A stretch of 64,000 nt of DNA from CAZFOB01 sp964520325 (GCA_964520325.1 CAZFOB010000003.1:1-64000), one strand, 5' to 3'. Counted from the first letter of the stretch, positions 7,897 through 15,792 are shown. The notes: a model not told the origin generated them from the letters alone. Made by a program: numbers and translations.

Positions 7897-7977
7897 CGAC
7901 GTCCTCCTGTACCTCATTCGTTAGGGAGTCGGTCGCTGGACGACCGCAATCAGTAACCCAAGGGAACTAGTCATGTC

Positions 7978-8021
7978 GGAGTCGCTACGCTCCAGCTATC
8001 TCGGGGGAGTCGCTACGCTCC
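7978..8021 (+). repeat. Two copies of GGAGTCGCTACGCTCC
   Basis: Two identical 16-bp copies start 28 bp apart; a third is at 10951-10966. The sequence can form a GGAG/CTCC-closed hairpin, and each copy contains TACGCT, a TANNNT -10 box. Confidence 0.75.
8014..8019 (+). promoter_or_regulatory. -10 box TACGCT, leaderless start at 8028
   Basis: TACGCT ends 8 nt before ATG 8028 and lies inside the repeated 16-mer. The upstream copy could provide a second start site. Confidence 0.55.
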
Positions 8022-8027
8022 ATCCGC

Positions 8028-8681
8028 ATGCTCGAGCGCTTCGTCAATGGACGCGCCCACTCGAACGCCTACGTCTACGCGCCGCACGGACCCCGGGCGC
8101 TCATCGTCGACGCAGGTGTCGGTGCGGCGCGCAAGGTGCTCGATCTCGTGACGGCGGAGGGCCTACAGCCGCAGGCGCTCCTGCTGACTCACGGCCATCC
8201 CGATCACATCTGGACCGCACGCCGCATCTGCGAACGCTACGACATCCCGGCCTACATCCACGCCGACGATGTCGCCTGGTTCGCCGACCCGGCCACCGGA
8301 CGCCACCTGCAGGTCGTCCGCACGGTGGGCCGTGCGATCTCGGCGGTGCGCCGCATGCGCCCGGCACGGCTCGAAACAGTAGACGATGCTCAGACCCTCG
8401 AGGTCGGCGGTTTCTCCGTCGGCGTGGCACACACACCAGGTCATTCGAAAGGAAGCGCCTGCCTGTTCGTCGACGACATGTGCTTCGCGGGGGATACGGT
8501 GTTCAAAGGCAACATCGGACAGGCGATGGCCATGGGTGGCGATAGAGCACAGCTCCGCGAGTCGATCCGGACGAAATTGTTACCGTTGCCCGACGAACTG
8601 CGCTTGCTGCCCGGTCATGGATCGGAGTCGTCGGTGGGGGCTGAGCGCGCCGATTGGGTCCGATATCTCGAGGGGAGTTAA
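8028..8681 (+). CDS. Metallo-beta-lactamase-fold hydrolase (glyoxalase II-like)
   Basis: A 217-residue MBL-fold protein. The zinc motif reads THGHPDHIW near residue 57, followed by HTPGHSKGS (third ligand His), CFAGDTVF (bridging Asp) and LLPGHGSES (final His). This ligand set is typical of glyoxalase II-like thioester hydrolases, which act on substrates such as S-lactoylglutathione or mycothiol thioesters; the substrate here is unknown. The start is ATG 8028, placed by the leaderless -10. The stop is 3 bp before the acyl-CoA synthetase, so the two form an operon and the hydrolase may act on acyl-thioesters. Confidence 0.85.
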   Translation: MLERFVNGRAHSNAYVYAPHGPRALIVDAGVGAARKVLDLVTAEGLQPQALLLTHGHPDHIWTARRICERYDIPAYIHADDVAWFADPATGRHLQVVRTVGRAISAVRRMRPARLETVDDAQTLEVGGFSVGVAHTPGHSKGSACLFVDDMCFAGDTVFKGNIGQAMAMGGDRAQLRESIRTKLLPLPDELRLLPGHGSESSVGAERADWVRYLEGS

Positions 8682-8684
8682 GAG

Positions 8685-10223
8685 TTGGACATCCTGGCGA
8701 TGCATGCAGAAGGGCGTCCCGATACCCCGGCGGTCATCGACGACCGATCCGGCGGTGATGTGAGGATCCTGACCTACAAAGAGCTCAACGAGCAGGCCAA
8801 TCGTCTCGCCAACGGACTCATCAAGCTTGGCGTCGGCTTTGCCGACAAAGTCATCACGACGGGGTACAACGCGCCGGAGCACTTCATCTGCACCAACGCC
8901 GTGTCGAAGATGGCCGGGACGAACGTCCCGATGAATTTTCGGCTCAAGGGCAAGGAGATGGCGTACCAGATCGACAACTCCGACTGCACGGCGATCTTCG
9001 TAGGGCCGCACCAGATCGACGTCGTCGACGCGGCACGCAAGAGCGCTCCGAACTTGAAGTACCCCATCGCGTGGGGAACCGATGTCGTCCCGGACGGCTG
9101 GCTCACCCTTGGGGACGTGATCGAGCAGGGCACCCCGACCCAGCCGGAGATCCCCGAAGGCGCGAGTGGGGGATTGATGCTGTACACCTCCGGCACGACG
9201 GGCAACCCCAAGGGTGCGCACCGAAAGGCCGGCCTGGGCGGCAGTGCGGCCGGTGGTGGAGGCAATGCGTTCAACGTGCAACCCGGCCCCCATCTCGCGG
9301 CCGGGCCGCTGTACCACTCGGCCCCCTATGCCTTCGCCGGCGCCGGCGTCCTGTCCGGCGCGGGTGTCGTGGTCATGGCGCGCTTCGAGCCGGAAGACGC
9401 GCTTCGTCTCATCGAGAAGTACGGAGCGTCCTGGACGTTCATGGCGCCGACGCTGCTGATGCGCATCGTCAATCTGCCCGAAGAGACAAAGAAGCGCTAC
9501 GACGTCAGAGCGATGAAGTCGATCGTCGTGGCCGCAGCGCCGTGTCCTTTCGAAGTCAAGCGCAAGGTGCTCGAACTGTTCGGTCCGGCGTTGTACGAGT
9601 TCTACGGCGCATCGGAAACCGGGATGAACACGCTTATGACGCCGGACGAGCACCTGCGCAAGCCTGGTTCGTGCGGAAAGGTCGTCGAAGGCCAGGACAT
9701 CAAGATCGTCGACGAGGAAGGCAACGAGTGCCCGGCGGGGACGCCGGGCGAGGTGTACATCAGGGCGGCGGGGATGATCGACGAGTACTACAAGAACGAC
9801 GATGCGACGAAGGAAGCCTGGCGCGACGACTACTTCACGGTCGGCGACGTCGGCTACTTCGACGCCGACGGCTACCTCTACATCTCCGACCGCAAGAAGG
9901 ACATGATCATCTCCGGCGGCGCGAACATCTACTGCGCCGAGATCGAGAACACGATCCACTCGCATCCGAGCGTGTGGGACGTCGCGGTGATCGGCATCCC
10001 GCACGAGGAGTTCGGTGAGCAGGTGCACGCGATCGTGCAGACCAAGCCCGGCGCGACACTGACCGAACAGGACGTCATCGCCTGGGTCGGCGAGAACCTC
10101 GCCGACTACAAGAAACCGCGCTCAGTCAGTTTCCGCGACGACTTCCCGCGCGACGACGCCGGCAAGATCCGCAAACGCGATCTGCGTGAGCCGTTCTGGG
10201 CCGGCCACGCGACGCGCGTGTAG
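8685..10223 (+). CDS. Acyl-CoA synthetase (AMP-forming, FadD-like)
   Basis: A 512-residue ANL-superfamily ligase. TTG 8685 follows the MBL stop at once and gives MDILAMHAEGRPDTPA. Seen in order: the P-loop-like LMLYTSGTTGNPKG near residue 165, YEFYGASETGMNT (A5), TVGDVGYFDADGYLYISDRK (A7/A8 hinge) and the terminal catalytic Lys in DDAGKIRKRDLRE. It should activate a carboxylic acid through an acyl-adenylate to its CoA thioester. Chain length cannot be read from sequence. The coupling with a thioester hydrolase suggests control of an acyl-CoA pool. A second, different ligase lies at 54565-56181. Confidence 0.9.
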   Translation: MDILAMHAEGRPDTPAVIDDRSGGDVRILTYKELNEQANRLANGLIKLGVGFADKVITTGYNAPEHFICTNAVSKMAGTNVPMNFRLKGKEMAYQIDNSDCTAIFVGPHQIDVVDAARKSAPNLKYPIAWGTDVVPDGWLTLGDVIEQGTPTQPEIPEGASGGLMLYTSGTTGNPKGAHRKAGLGGSAAGGGGNAFNVQPGPHLAAGPLYHSAPYAFAGAGVLSGAGVVVMARFEPEDALRLIEKYGASWTFMAPTLLMRIVNLPEETKKRYDVRAMKSIVVAAAPCPFEVKRKVLELFGPALYEFYGASETGMNTLMTPDEHLRKPGSCGKVVEGQDIKIVDEEGNECPAGTPGEVYIRAAGMIDEYYKNDDATKEAWRDDYFTVGDVGYFDADGYLYISDRKKDMIISGGANIYCAEIENTIHSHPSVWDVAVIGIPHEEFGEQVHAIVQTKPGATLTEQDVIAWVGENLADYKKPRSVSFRDDFPRDDAGKIRKRDLREPFWAGHATRV

Positions 10224-10237
10224 CGCGTGCTCGCCCC

Positions 10238-10633
10238 CTAGGAGGCGGGAGCGAGCGCCAGGACCCGTTGGATCCGCGCGACCAGCTCGCGGGGACGGAA
10301 GGGCGTGCTGATGAAGTCCGCAGCACCGAGGTCGAACGCTCGAAGTGCCTTCTCCTCCTGACGGAATCCCGTGAGGACGACAACCGGAACCGCGCTGCCA
10401 ACGTCGTCGCGCAGCCAGCGCAGAACTTCGAGGCCGTCGCCGTCCGGGAGCATGAGGTCGAGAAGGATGAGCTCGGGAACCGACGTCCCGAGGATGGCCG
10501 TCGCGCTCGCACAGTCACTCGTGACCGACACGTTGTAGCCCCGTCGCTCGAGGACGATCCGGAGCAACTCTGCGATCGAAGCGTCGTCCTCGATGACCAG
10601 GACGCTCTCAGGTGGTCGCATCTGAGGCTTCAT
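10238..10633 (-). CDS. Stand-alone response-regulator receiver protein
   Basis: A 131-residue CheY-like receiver with no output domain. Seen: the acidic pair in VLVIEDDASIAELL, phospho-acceptor Asp in ELILLDLMLPDGDGLEVL, switch Thr in VVVLTGFRQEE, and the late residue of the F-I-S-T-P-F segment, where the usual conserved Lys is replaced by Thr (normally KPF). That Lys-to-Thr change would alter phosphorylation-dependent signalling. ATG 10633 overlaps the stop of a 28-codon receiver fragment by 4 bp (ATGA), so translation is coupled to it. It is convergent with the acyl-CoA synthetase. No kinase lies nearby. Confidence 0.85.
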   Translation of the reverse strand: MKPQMRPPESVLVIEDDASIAELLRIVLERRGYNVSVTSDCASATAILGTSVPELILLDLMLPDGDGLEVLRWLRDDVGSAVPVVVLTGFRQEEKALRAFDLGAADFISTPFRPRELVARIQRVLALAPAS

Positions 10634-10716
10634 GAGGCCTGCCGCAGTACGAGGACCGTCCGAAGGAGTCTCCTGATGTCCGGCTGATCATCGACTATGA
10701 GAATGCGTTGCTTCAC
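10630..10716 (-). pseudogene. Receiver-domain N-terminal remnant, 28 codons, with strong RBS
   Basis: GTG 10716, 7 nt after a strong AGGAGG on the minus strand, opens a reading frame coding KQRILIVDDQPDIRRLLRTV and ending LVLRQAS-stop. This is beta-1 plus alpha-1 of a response-regulator receiver, including the acidic pocket pair, but nothing after helix 1. Its TGA overlaps the ATG of the intact receiver gene downstream (ATGA). It is either the stub of a deleted receiver gene or a functional leader that now drives translation of the next gene. It is too short to fold as a receiver. Confidence 0.7.
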
Positions 10717-10848
10717 GTTGATCCCTCCTTTCATGTGTTGCGAACCTGTGTGTGATTCGGCCGCCGCGGCAGGCCCATGAGAGCGGCCTTATCCGGATCG
10801 CGCTACGACCGACCCATCCTGAGGAAGGTCGGAGGGAGGTCGAGCAGT
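10717..10848. other. Intergenic region between two receiver remnants
   Basis: This holds the divergent ribosome-binding sites of the two receiver fragments (AGGAGG before 10716 on minus, GGAGGGAGG before 10849 on plus). No further gene is seen. Confidence 0.4.
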
Positions 10849-10937
10849 GTGGCACGTGTACTCGTCGTCGACCGGATCTGCTCGCGCTCATCGAGATCCA
10901 ACTCAGGCGTCATGGTCACGTGGTGGCTATAGCCGCA
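10849..10937 (+). pseudogene. Frameshifted receiver-domain remnant
   Basis: GTG 10849 follows GGAGGGAGG (10831-10839) and codes VARVLVVD, the first strand of a receiver. At about 10872 the frame shifts, and the next frame continues PDLLALIEIQLRRHGHVV followed by AIAA, the expected helix 1 and strand 2. A 1- or 4-nt deletion between the acidic pair and the P-D explains the break. The homology ends by about 10937, just before the promoter of the FrhB-like gene, so the rest of the domain has been lost. This is a decayed response-regulator gene, divergent from the remnant at 10630-10716. Confidence 0.7.
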
Positions 10938-10950
10938 CGCCCAACCTGTG

Positions 10951-10966
10951 GGAGTCGCTACGCTCC
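10951..10966 (+). repeat. Third copy of GGAGTCGCTACGCTCC
   Basis: Identical to the two copies near 8.0 kb and likewise placed directly before a gene start, supplying its -10 box. Confidence 0.75.
10959..10964 (+). promoter_or_regulatory. -10 box TACGCT, leaderless start at 10972
   Basis: TACGCT ends 7 nt before GTG 10972, within the repeated 16-mer. Confidence 0.6.
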
Positions 10967-10971
10967 ACAGC

Positions 10972-12228
10972 GTGAGCCATTGGAAGGATCTGTTCCGCGA
11001 GATCGTTGCCACCGACGTGTGCTGTGGTTGCGCGGCGTGCGTGCTCGTCTGCCCTCACCACGTGCTCGACTACGACTACGCACTGGAGAAGCCGTTCCAG
11101 ACCGACGTGATGCGTCCGGACAGCTGCTCGCACGGCGAAACCGGCTGCGAGATCTGCGCGCTCGCCTGTCCCCGCCTCGACCACGACGCCGGGATCTGGC
11201 GCTGGAACTGGCCGACGCTCGAGGAGCAGCTCTTCGGCGTTACGCGGCAAGCCGACGACGTTTTCGGCGTCTACCGCCAAGTCGTGCTGGGGCAGGCGTC
11301 CGATGCCGAGGTTCTGAGGGCTGCCCAGGACGGCGGTGTCGCGTCGGCATTGCTCATCCACGGTCTGGAATCGGGGTCCCTCGACGGTGCTGCCGTCTCG
11401 GCGTACGACGGCAAGCAGATGACCTCACCGAAGCTCGTCCGCACGAAGGAGGAGGTCGTTGGGACGGCTCGCTCGCGGTATACGTACTGTCCGACACCGC
11501 TGGCGCTCGCCGAAGCCAAGAAGCTCAGGCTGCGCAAGGTCGCGATGGTCGGTGTCTCGTGCGAGATCTCGGCTGCGCCGAAGATGGCGAGCTCCGGTGT
11601 GCGGACGTGGTCCAACCGCATCGCGCTCACGGTCGGCCTCATGTGCTCTGAGACGTTCCTTCCCGAGCCGTTCATCGAGCAGAAGCTGCAGGGCGATTAT
11701 GGGATCGACATCTCGAAGGTGGAGAAGATCAACATCAAGGGACGTGTCGTCGTCACGATGGACGACGGCCACGACGTCGATATCCCACTCGCCGAGTGCC
11801 GTTCCTTCGCACGTGATTGGGGGTGTCCCTTCTGTCCGGACTTCGCGGCTGAGCACGCCGACATCTCGCTCGGGGGCTTGGGGATGGAGGGTTGGTCGAT
11901 GGTTGTCATCCGCACGGAGCGCGGCGAGCAATTCTGGAACGAAGCCATCGCGGCAGGGCACATCACGACGCGTCCGTATACCGAAGAGCCGAAGGCGTAC
12001 GACCTGATGGAGCGTCTCTCCAAACGGCAGCGGCGGCGCACGCGGAACATCGAGCTCTGGATGGACCAGGGCAAGGTGGAGCCGTGGAACGCCGAGGAGG
12101 CAGAGGCGATGCACAAACGCGGCACGCCCGAGGCGAAGTTCAAGCCGAACGGCGCCAGGGACGTTGCCGAGCTCGCCAAGGTGTCGATCGTCGGCCCTTC
12201 CCCGATGGGCAACCTGCCTCCTGGGTAG
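10972..12228 (+). CDS. Coenzyme F420 hydrogenase/dehydrogenase beta-subunit-like (FrhB) protein
   Basis: A 418-residue iron-sulfur flavoprotein of the FrhB/FdhB family, whose members move electrons between ferredoxin-type clusters, FAD and F420 or similar carriers. Seen: a CCGCAACVLVCP cluster motif at residues 17-28, a second Cys set CSHGETGCEICALACP, the central family segments (DGGVASALLIHGLE, RSRYTYCPTPLALA, VGVSCEISA), and a late CPFCPDFAAEHADISLGGLG. GTG 10972 fits the leaderless -10 and gives MSHWKDLFREIV; GTG 10948 is less likely. It stands alone, without hydrogenase or formate dehydrogenase subunits, so the redox partner is unknown. F420 use fits the LLM protein at 13.7 kb. Confidence 0.85.
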   Translation: MSHWKDLFREIVATDVCCGCAACVLVCPHHVLDYDYALEKPFQTDVMRPDSCSHGETGCEICALACPRLDHDAGIWRWNWPTLEEQLFGVTRQADDVFGVYRQVVLGQASDAEVLRAAQDGGVASALLIHGLESGSLDGAAVSAYDGKQMTSPKLVRTKEEVVGTARSRYTYCPTPLALAEAKKLRLRKVAMVGVSCEISAAPKMASSGVRTWSNRIALTVGLMCSETFLPEPFIEQKLQGDYGIDISKVEKINIKGRVVVTMDDGHDVDIPLAECRSFARDWGCPFCPDFAAEHADISLGGLGMEGWSMVVIRTERGEQFWNEAIAAGHITTRPYTEEPKAYDLMERLSKRQRRRTRNIELWMDQGKVEPWNAEEAEAMHKRGTPEAKFKPNGARDVAELAKVSIVGPSPMGNLPPG

Positions 12229-12339
12229 CCGTCTTTTCGCTCGCTTTGCGTTGATCCGCTGGTTTGGTCCGCTGGAGCTCGGCGGGTAATCCGGAGGTGC
12301 CCGCGAGCCGACTCTGCTGAGACAACGAGCGAGGTGACC
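12229..12339. other. Short intergenic gap
   Basis: There are 111 bp between two co-directional genes. GAGGTG before ATG 12340 is the ribosome-binding site; nothing else is recognised. Confidence 0.3.
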
Positions 12340-12714
12340 ATGCCGGAGCCGTGCGTCCTTGTGACGGATGACGACGAAGATCTGCGTCTGCTCTGCCAGA
12401 TGTACCTGGAGATGGAAGGCTTCCGCGTCTCTTTTGCGGCGAACGGTCTCGAGGCGCTCGAGGTCGCTCGGAACGACCGGCCGGACTTGATCCTTCTCGA
12501 CCTCATGATGCCGGTGAAGGACGGCTGGCTATGCCTGTCCGAGCTCAAGCGCGATCCGTTGCTGCGCGACATCCCAGTCTTCATCATCACGTGCAAGAGC
12601 CAACAGGAGGACAAGGACCGAGCCTTCGCGGCAGGGGCTGAAGCCTTTCCGCCGAAGCCGTTTCAGCGACCGGCGCTCATCGCCCGCATTTGCGAACGCC
12701 TCGCCTCGACCTAG
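12340..12714 (+). CDS. Stand-alone response-regulator receiver protein
   Basis: A 124-residue CheY-like receiver without an output domain. Seen: acidic pocket VLVTDDDEDLRLL, phospho-acceptor Asp in LILLDLMMPVKDGWL, switch Thr in VFIITCKSQQED, and Lys in FPPKPFQRP, so unlike the one at 10238-10633 all the classical residues are present. ATG 12340 lies 4 nt after GAGGTG. It probably shuttles a signal to another protein through its phosphorylation state; no cognate kinase is adjacent. It is the second complete receiver in a 2.5-kb stretch that also carries two broken ones. Confidence 0.9.
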   Translation: MPEPCVLVTDDDEDLRLLCQMYLEMEGFRVSFAANGLEALEVARNDRPDLILLDLMMPVKDGWLCLSELKRDPLLRDIPVFIITCKSQQEDKDRAFAAGAEAFPPKPFQRPALIARICERLAST

Positions 12715-12831
12715 CCGATGGAGCTTCGGTGATCGCCGCGCAACGCATCGGGCGCGCCTCGGGACCTTCGACGAAGACATCCGACCCGGTACTGAGCGCA
12801 GATCGTTGAACGGTGTCCTGCCGGTTATGAC

Positions 12832-13659
12832 TTAGCGCTGGCAGCTCGCGCAATAGAAGGACGTCCGTCCTGCGATCTTGGCGAACCGTAGCGGACGCGT
12901 ACACCTCGGACAGCCGATCTTCGGGGATCCCGATGCGCCGAGTTGTCGGGATGCGCGCTCGCGGATCGCGAGGAGTGGGAAGCGCGCACGACGCGACGCC
13001 ACTGCGCGTTTGAGGATATTCCGGAGCGCGTTGTGCAGCTTGGCGATCTCATCCGGACGCAACGTGCTGCCGGGGCGCAACGGATTGATGCCGGCCGCGT
13101 GAAGTGCTTCGTCCGCGTAGATGTTGCCGACGCCGGCGATGAACGATTGATCGAGTAACAGAGCCTTGACGGGCGCGTGTCGCTCCGGAAGTGCCTCGGC
13201 CAGATAGCTCGACGGCGCCTCGAGCGGATCGGGGCCGAGTCGCCATGCGATGTCGGCGAACTCGTTGCGCGTGACGACGCGGATGAAGCCGAGTCGCCGG
13301 CTGTTGCGGTAGCGGAACTGCTCACCCGAGTCGAGATCGAGGATCAGGCGGTCCCAGCGGTGCACGGGCTTGGCCACCTCCTCGATCAGCGGGTGGCCGG
13401 TCATGCCGAAATGGAGCGCGAGCACGGGCCCGTTCGAACCCGGCGGCCGGCCCTTACGGGTCTCGGTGAAGATGCCGAGCATCTTGCCTTTGCGATCGAC
13501 GGAAGTGACGAGCTGACCCTTCAGCCGGATCGCCGCGGTCGATGGAGATGTCTCCTTCAGCATCCAGTCGTCCAGGAAACGAGCTCGCTCGATGCGCGCT
13601 CCGACCACATGTCTCTGGACGACCGCTCTGAATCCTTCGACCTCGGGAAGCTCTGGCAT
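12832..13659 (-). CDS. mutM: Formamidopyrimidine-DNA glycosylase
   Basis: A 275-residue Fpg/Nei-family glycosylase/AP lyase that removes oxidised purines such as 8-oxoguanine. Seen: the N-terminal PELPEVE with catalytic Pro1 and Glu2, a Lys in VDRKGKML, the helix-two-turn-helix region FIAGVGNIYADEALHAAGI, and a complete C-terminal zinc finger (CPRC near residue 250, then CASC at the end). Length and order are normal. ATG 13659 fixes the required N-terminal Pro. It is divergent from the LLM gene, with 52 bp between starts. Confidence 0.95.
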   Translation of the reverse strand: MPELPEVEGFRAVVQRHVVGARIERARFLDDWMLKETSPSTAAIRLKGQLVTSVDRKGKMLGIFTETRKGRPPGSNGPVLALHFGMTGHPLIEEVAKPVHRWDRLILDLDSGEQFRYRNSRRLGFIRVVTRNEFADIAWRLGPDPLEAPSSYLAEALPERHAPVKALLLDQSFIAGVGNIYADEALHAAGINPLRPGSTLRPDEIAKLHNALRNILKRAVASRRARFPLLAIRERASRQLGASGSPKIGCPRCTRPLRFAKIAGRTSFYCASCQR

Positions 13660-13699
13660 CTGTCGCTGTTCGCGGGAGCCGCACTCGCGGCGTCCGTCG

Positions 13700-13705
13700 T
13701 AGTCT
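13700..13705 (+). promoter_or_regulatory. -10 box TAGTCT, leaderless start at 13712
   Basis: TAGTCT ends 6 nt before GTG 13712. Confidence 0.55.
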
Positions 13706-13711
13706 CGCTCC

Positions 13712-14554
13712 GTGAAGATCGGTTTGGCGCTGCCACACTACGGGACCGATGCGTCGGTCGAGCGTGTCGTTGCGATCGCGCGCGAGTGTGAACGGATCGG
13801 TTTCGACTCGGTCTGGCTCAGCGACCATCTGGTGTTCGATCTCGAGAAATATGGAGGATCGCCCGAGCTCATCGGCTCCCTCGAACCGCTCACAACCCTC
13901 GCTGCGATCGGCGGACAAACCACGACGATCCGTCTCGGCACCATGGTGCTCTGCAACGAGTTCCGTCATCCGATCCAGCTCGCGAAGGAGGTCGTTGCAT
14001 TGGATCTCGCCTCGGGCGGACGCGTCGAGCTCGGCATCGGCGCGGGTTGGTACGAGCGCGAGTTCGCGATGGCGGGGCTCCGATTCCCACGCCCGGGCGT
14101 TCGGTTGGAGCGCCTGAAGGAGGCCGTGCAGATCCTGAAGCTCGCCTTCTCCGGTGATCCGGTGTATTTCAACGGAAAGCACTACACGATCGATGGGTTA
14201 CCCGTAGCTCCGAGGCCCGCGCAAGACCCTCGTCCGACGATCTGGGTGGGCGGCAAGGGCGACCGCGCGATGCGCATGATCGCCGAGGTCGCCGACGGGT
14301 GGAACGCTGCGTGGTTCCAGGACGTCGACGCATACCGCGAGCGGGCAGCACTGCTCGGCGACGCTCCGGTCCGCCGTTCGGTCGGCCAGTACGTGCAGGG
14401 ATCGGCCCAGGAGCAGGTCGACAGACTGTGCGCGTTCCGCGATCGTGGAGGTGTCGAGCACGCCGTCCTGTGCTTCTCGAGCCTCCCGTTCGGCCTCGAC
14501 GATCCGGACGACCTCGCCCGATTCGGCCAGGACGTGTTGCCTCACGTCAGCTAG
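13712..14554 (+). CDS. LLM-class F420-dependent oxidoreductase
   Basis: A 280-residue luciferase-like TIM-barrel protein. Seen: KIGLALPHYG, the DSVWLSDHLVF strand, TTIRLGTMVLCNEFRHP, ELGIGAGWYEREFAMAG, LERLKEAVQILK and PTIWVGGKGDRAMRM, all typical of the F420-using branch. The substrate is not evident. GTG 13712 follows the leaderless -10. The stop overlaps the convergent Mrp gene by 4 bp. Together with the FrhB-like and DUF2342 proteins it supports F420 metabolism in this organism. Confidence 0.85.
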   Translation: MKIGLALPHYGTDASVERVVAIARECERIGFDSVWLSDHLVFDLEKYGGSPELIGSLEPLTTLAAIGGQTTTIRLGTMVLCNEFRHPIQLAKEVVALDLASGGRVELGIGAGWYEREFAMAGLRFPRPGVRLERLKEAVQILKLAFSGDPVYFNGKHYTIDGLPVAPRPAQDPRPTIWVGGKGDRAMRMIAEVADGWNAAWFQDVDAYRERAALLGDAPVRRSVGQYVQGSAQEQVDRLCAFRDRGGVEHAVLCFSSLPFGLDDPDDLARFGQDVLPHVS

Positions 14555-15681
14555 CGGGAGCCGATCTCCATCACGGGTAGCCGCCGGCGTGGGCGGAACG
14601 AACTGAGTTGCGACGCGATGGTGCGGTACGTCTCGCTCACTTCGTGATCGGGGTAAGCCCAGACGAACGGCATGCCGTCGTCGGAGCACGCTCGCATCTC
14701 CGGCACCAGTGGGATCTTCGCGAGCAGCGGGACCTCGAGCGTCTGCGCGAGCAGGGCTCCGCCGCCTTCGCCGAAGATCGGCGTGAGCTCGCCGCAGTGC
14801 GCGCATCGGAGCCCGGACATGTTCTCGACGACTCCGAGCAGCCGCTGCTTCACCTTCTCGGACATGTTCGCCGCGCGTTCCGCCACCTTCTGCGCAACGG
14901 GCTGGGGTGTGGTGACGACGACCATCCCGATGTTCGGGAGGAAGGTTGCAAGAGAAAGCGAGATATCGCCTGTTCCCGGAGGCAGATCGATGAGGAGGTA
15001 TTCGAGATCCTCTCCCCAGTACGCGTCGGTGAGGAATTGTTCGAGCGCTTTATGGAGCATCGGCCCTCGCCACACGACGGGCTCCTCCTCGTTCGGCAGG
15101 AAGAAGCCGATCGAGATGACCTTGAGTGGCGTCTGACTTGCCGCGCTCTCGGCCGGCCCCTTTGCGCGGAGCGGGAAGATCACGCCGTCGTAGGCGATCG
15201 GTCTCTGGCCGCGTAGGCCGAGCATGCGGGGAACCGAGAAGCCCCAGATGTCGGCGTCCAGCACACCGACCTTGTGCCCGAGAGCCTGCATGGCGGCGGC
15301 CAGATTCGTGGTGACGGTCGACTTGCCGACGCCGCCCTTCCCGGAGGAGACACCGATGACCGTCGTCCGGCTGTTCTGTCCGCCGATGGGCGCTTCAGCC
15401 TGCAAACTGAGAGCGAGCTCGGCCCGGCGGACGGGATCCATGAGCCCGAAACGGACGGCGACGCGCCCGGCCCCCGTCACCGTCGCGAGAGCGTCGGCGA
15501 CCCTGCGGTGAAGATCGTCCTTGAGCGGGTAGTCGGCGACGGTCAGGAGGATCTCGACCGAGATGTCGCCTCTCTCCGCGCTGACGTCGCCGAGCATCCC
15601 GCACTCGTCGAGTGGCCTGGCGATCTCGGGGTCGCGTACGGAATGGAGGGCGTCGCGGACGGATCTTTCTAAATCCAACAT
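14551..15681 (-). CDS. mrp: Mrp/ApbC-type iron-sulfur cluster carrier ATPase
   Basis: A 376-residue P-loop protein that binds and passes on [4Fe-4S] clusters to apo-enzymes in the cytoplasm. The N-terminal MIP18/DUF59 domain (residues 1-85) begins with DALHSVRDPEI, but LDECGMLGDV replaces the more usual D-x-V-x-LGLI pattern. The deviant Walker A GVSSGKGGVGKST lies near residue 110, then DADIWGFSVPRMLG, a Walker B LLIDLPPGTGD, and a cluster-binding CAHC near residue 313. Length and order match Mrp of Actinomycetota. It is divergent from tatA. Confidence 0.93.
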   Translation of the reverse strand: MLDLERSVRDALHSVRDPEIARPLDECGMLGDVSAERGDISVEILLTVADYPLKDDLHRRVADALATVTGAGRVAVRFGLMDPVRRAELALSLQAEAPIGGQNSRTTVIGVSSGKGGVGKSTVTTNLAAAMQALGHKVGVLDADIWGFSVPRMLGLRGQRPIAYDGVIFPLRAKGPAESAASQTPLKVISIGFFLPNEEEPVVWRGPMLHKALEQFLTDAYWGEDLEYLLIDLPPGTGDISLSLATFLPNIGMVVVTTPQPVAQKVAERAANMSEKVKQRLLGVVENMSGLRCAHCGELTPIFGEGGGALLAQTLEVPLLAKIPLVPEMRACSDDGMPFVWAYPDHEVSETYRTIASQLSSFRPRRRLPVMEIGSR

Positions 15682-15751
15682 CGCTGTTGAAAATACCCTA
15701 GAAGCGCCGGTGCAGGAACCGTCGGTTTACCCCGGTCGGTCCTCCGGCGAA

Positions 15752-15775
15752 GGCCCTGCGGGGTATCGTAGGGCC
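15752..15775 (+). promoter_or_regulatory. Inverted repeat around TATCGT upstream of tatA
   Basis: GGCCCT (15752-15757) and AGGGCC (15770-15775) flank a 12-bp loop that holds TATCGT, a TANNNT box. This could be an operator over the tatA promoter or a hairpin in the leader. Confidence 0.4.
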
Positions 15776-15792
15776 GACGAGGAGGTTTCACA

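Larger units (their letters stand above)
7897..8027. other. Intergenic region with two copies of a promoter-like repeat
   Basis: This region lies between divergent genes. The 16-mer GGAGTCGCTACGCTCC occurs at 7978-7993 and again at 8006-8021. The second copy supplies the -10 of the MBL gene. Confidence 0.6.

Noticed and set aside
13425..13450. tRNA-like GTTCGAACCC stretch
   Set aside because: It is inside mutM and no acceptor or anticodon arms can be paired around it; no tRNA gene was found in the window.
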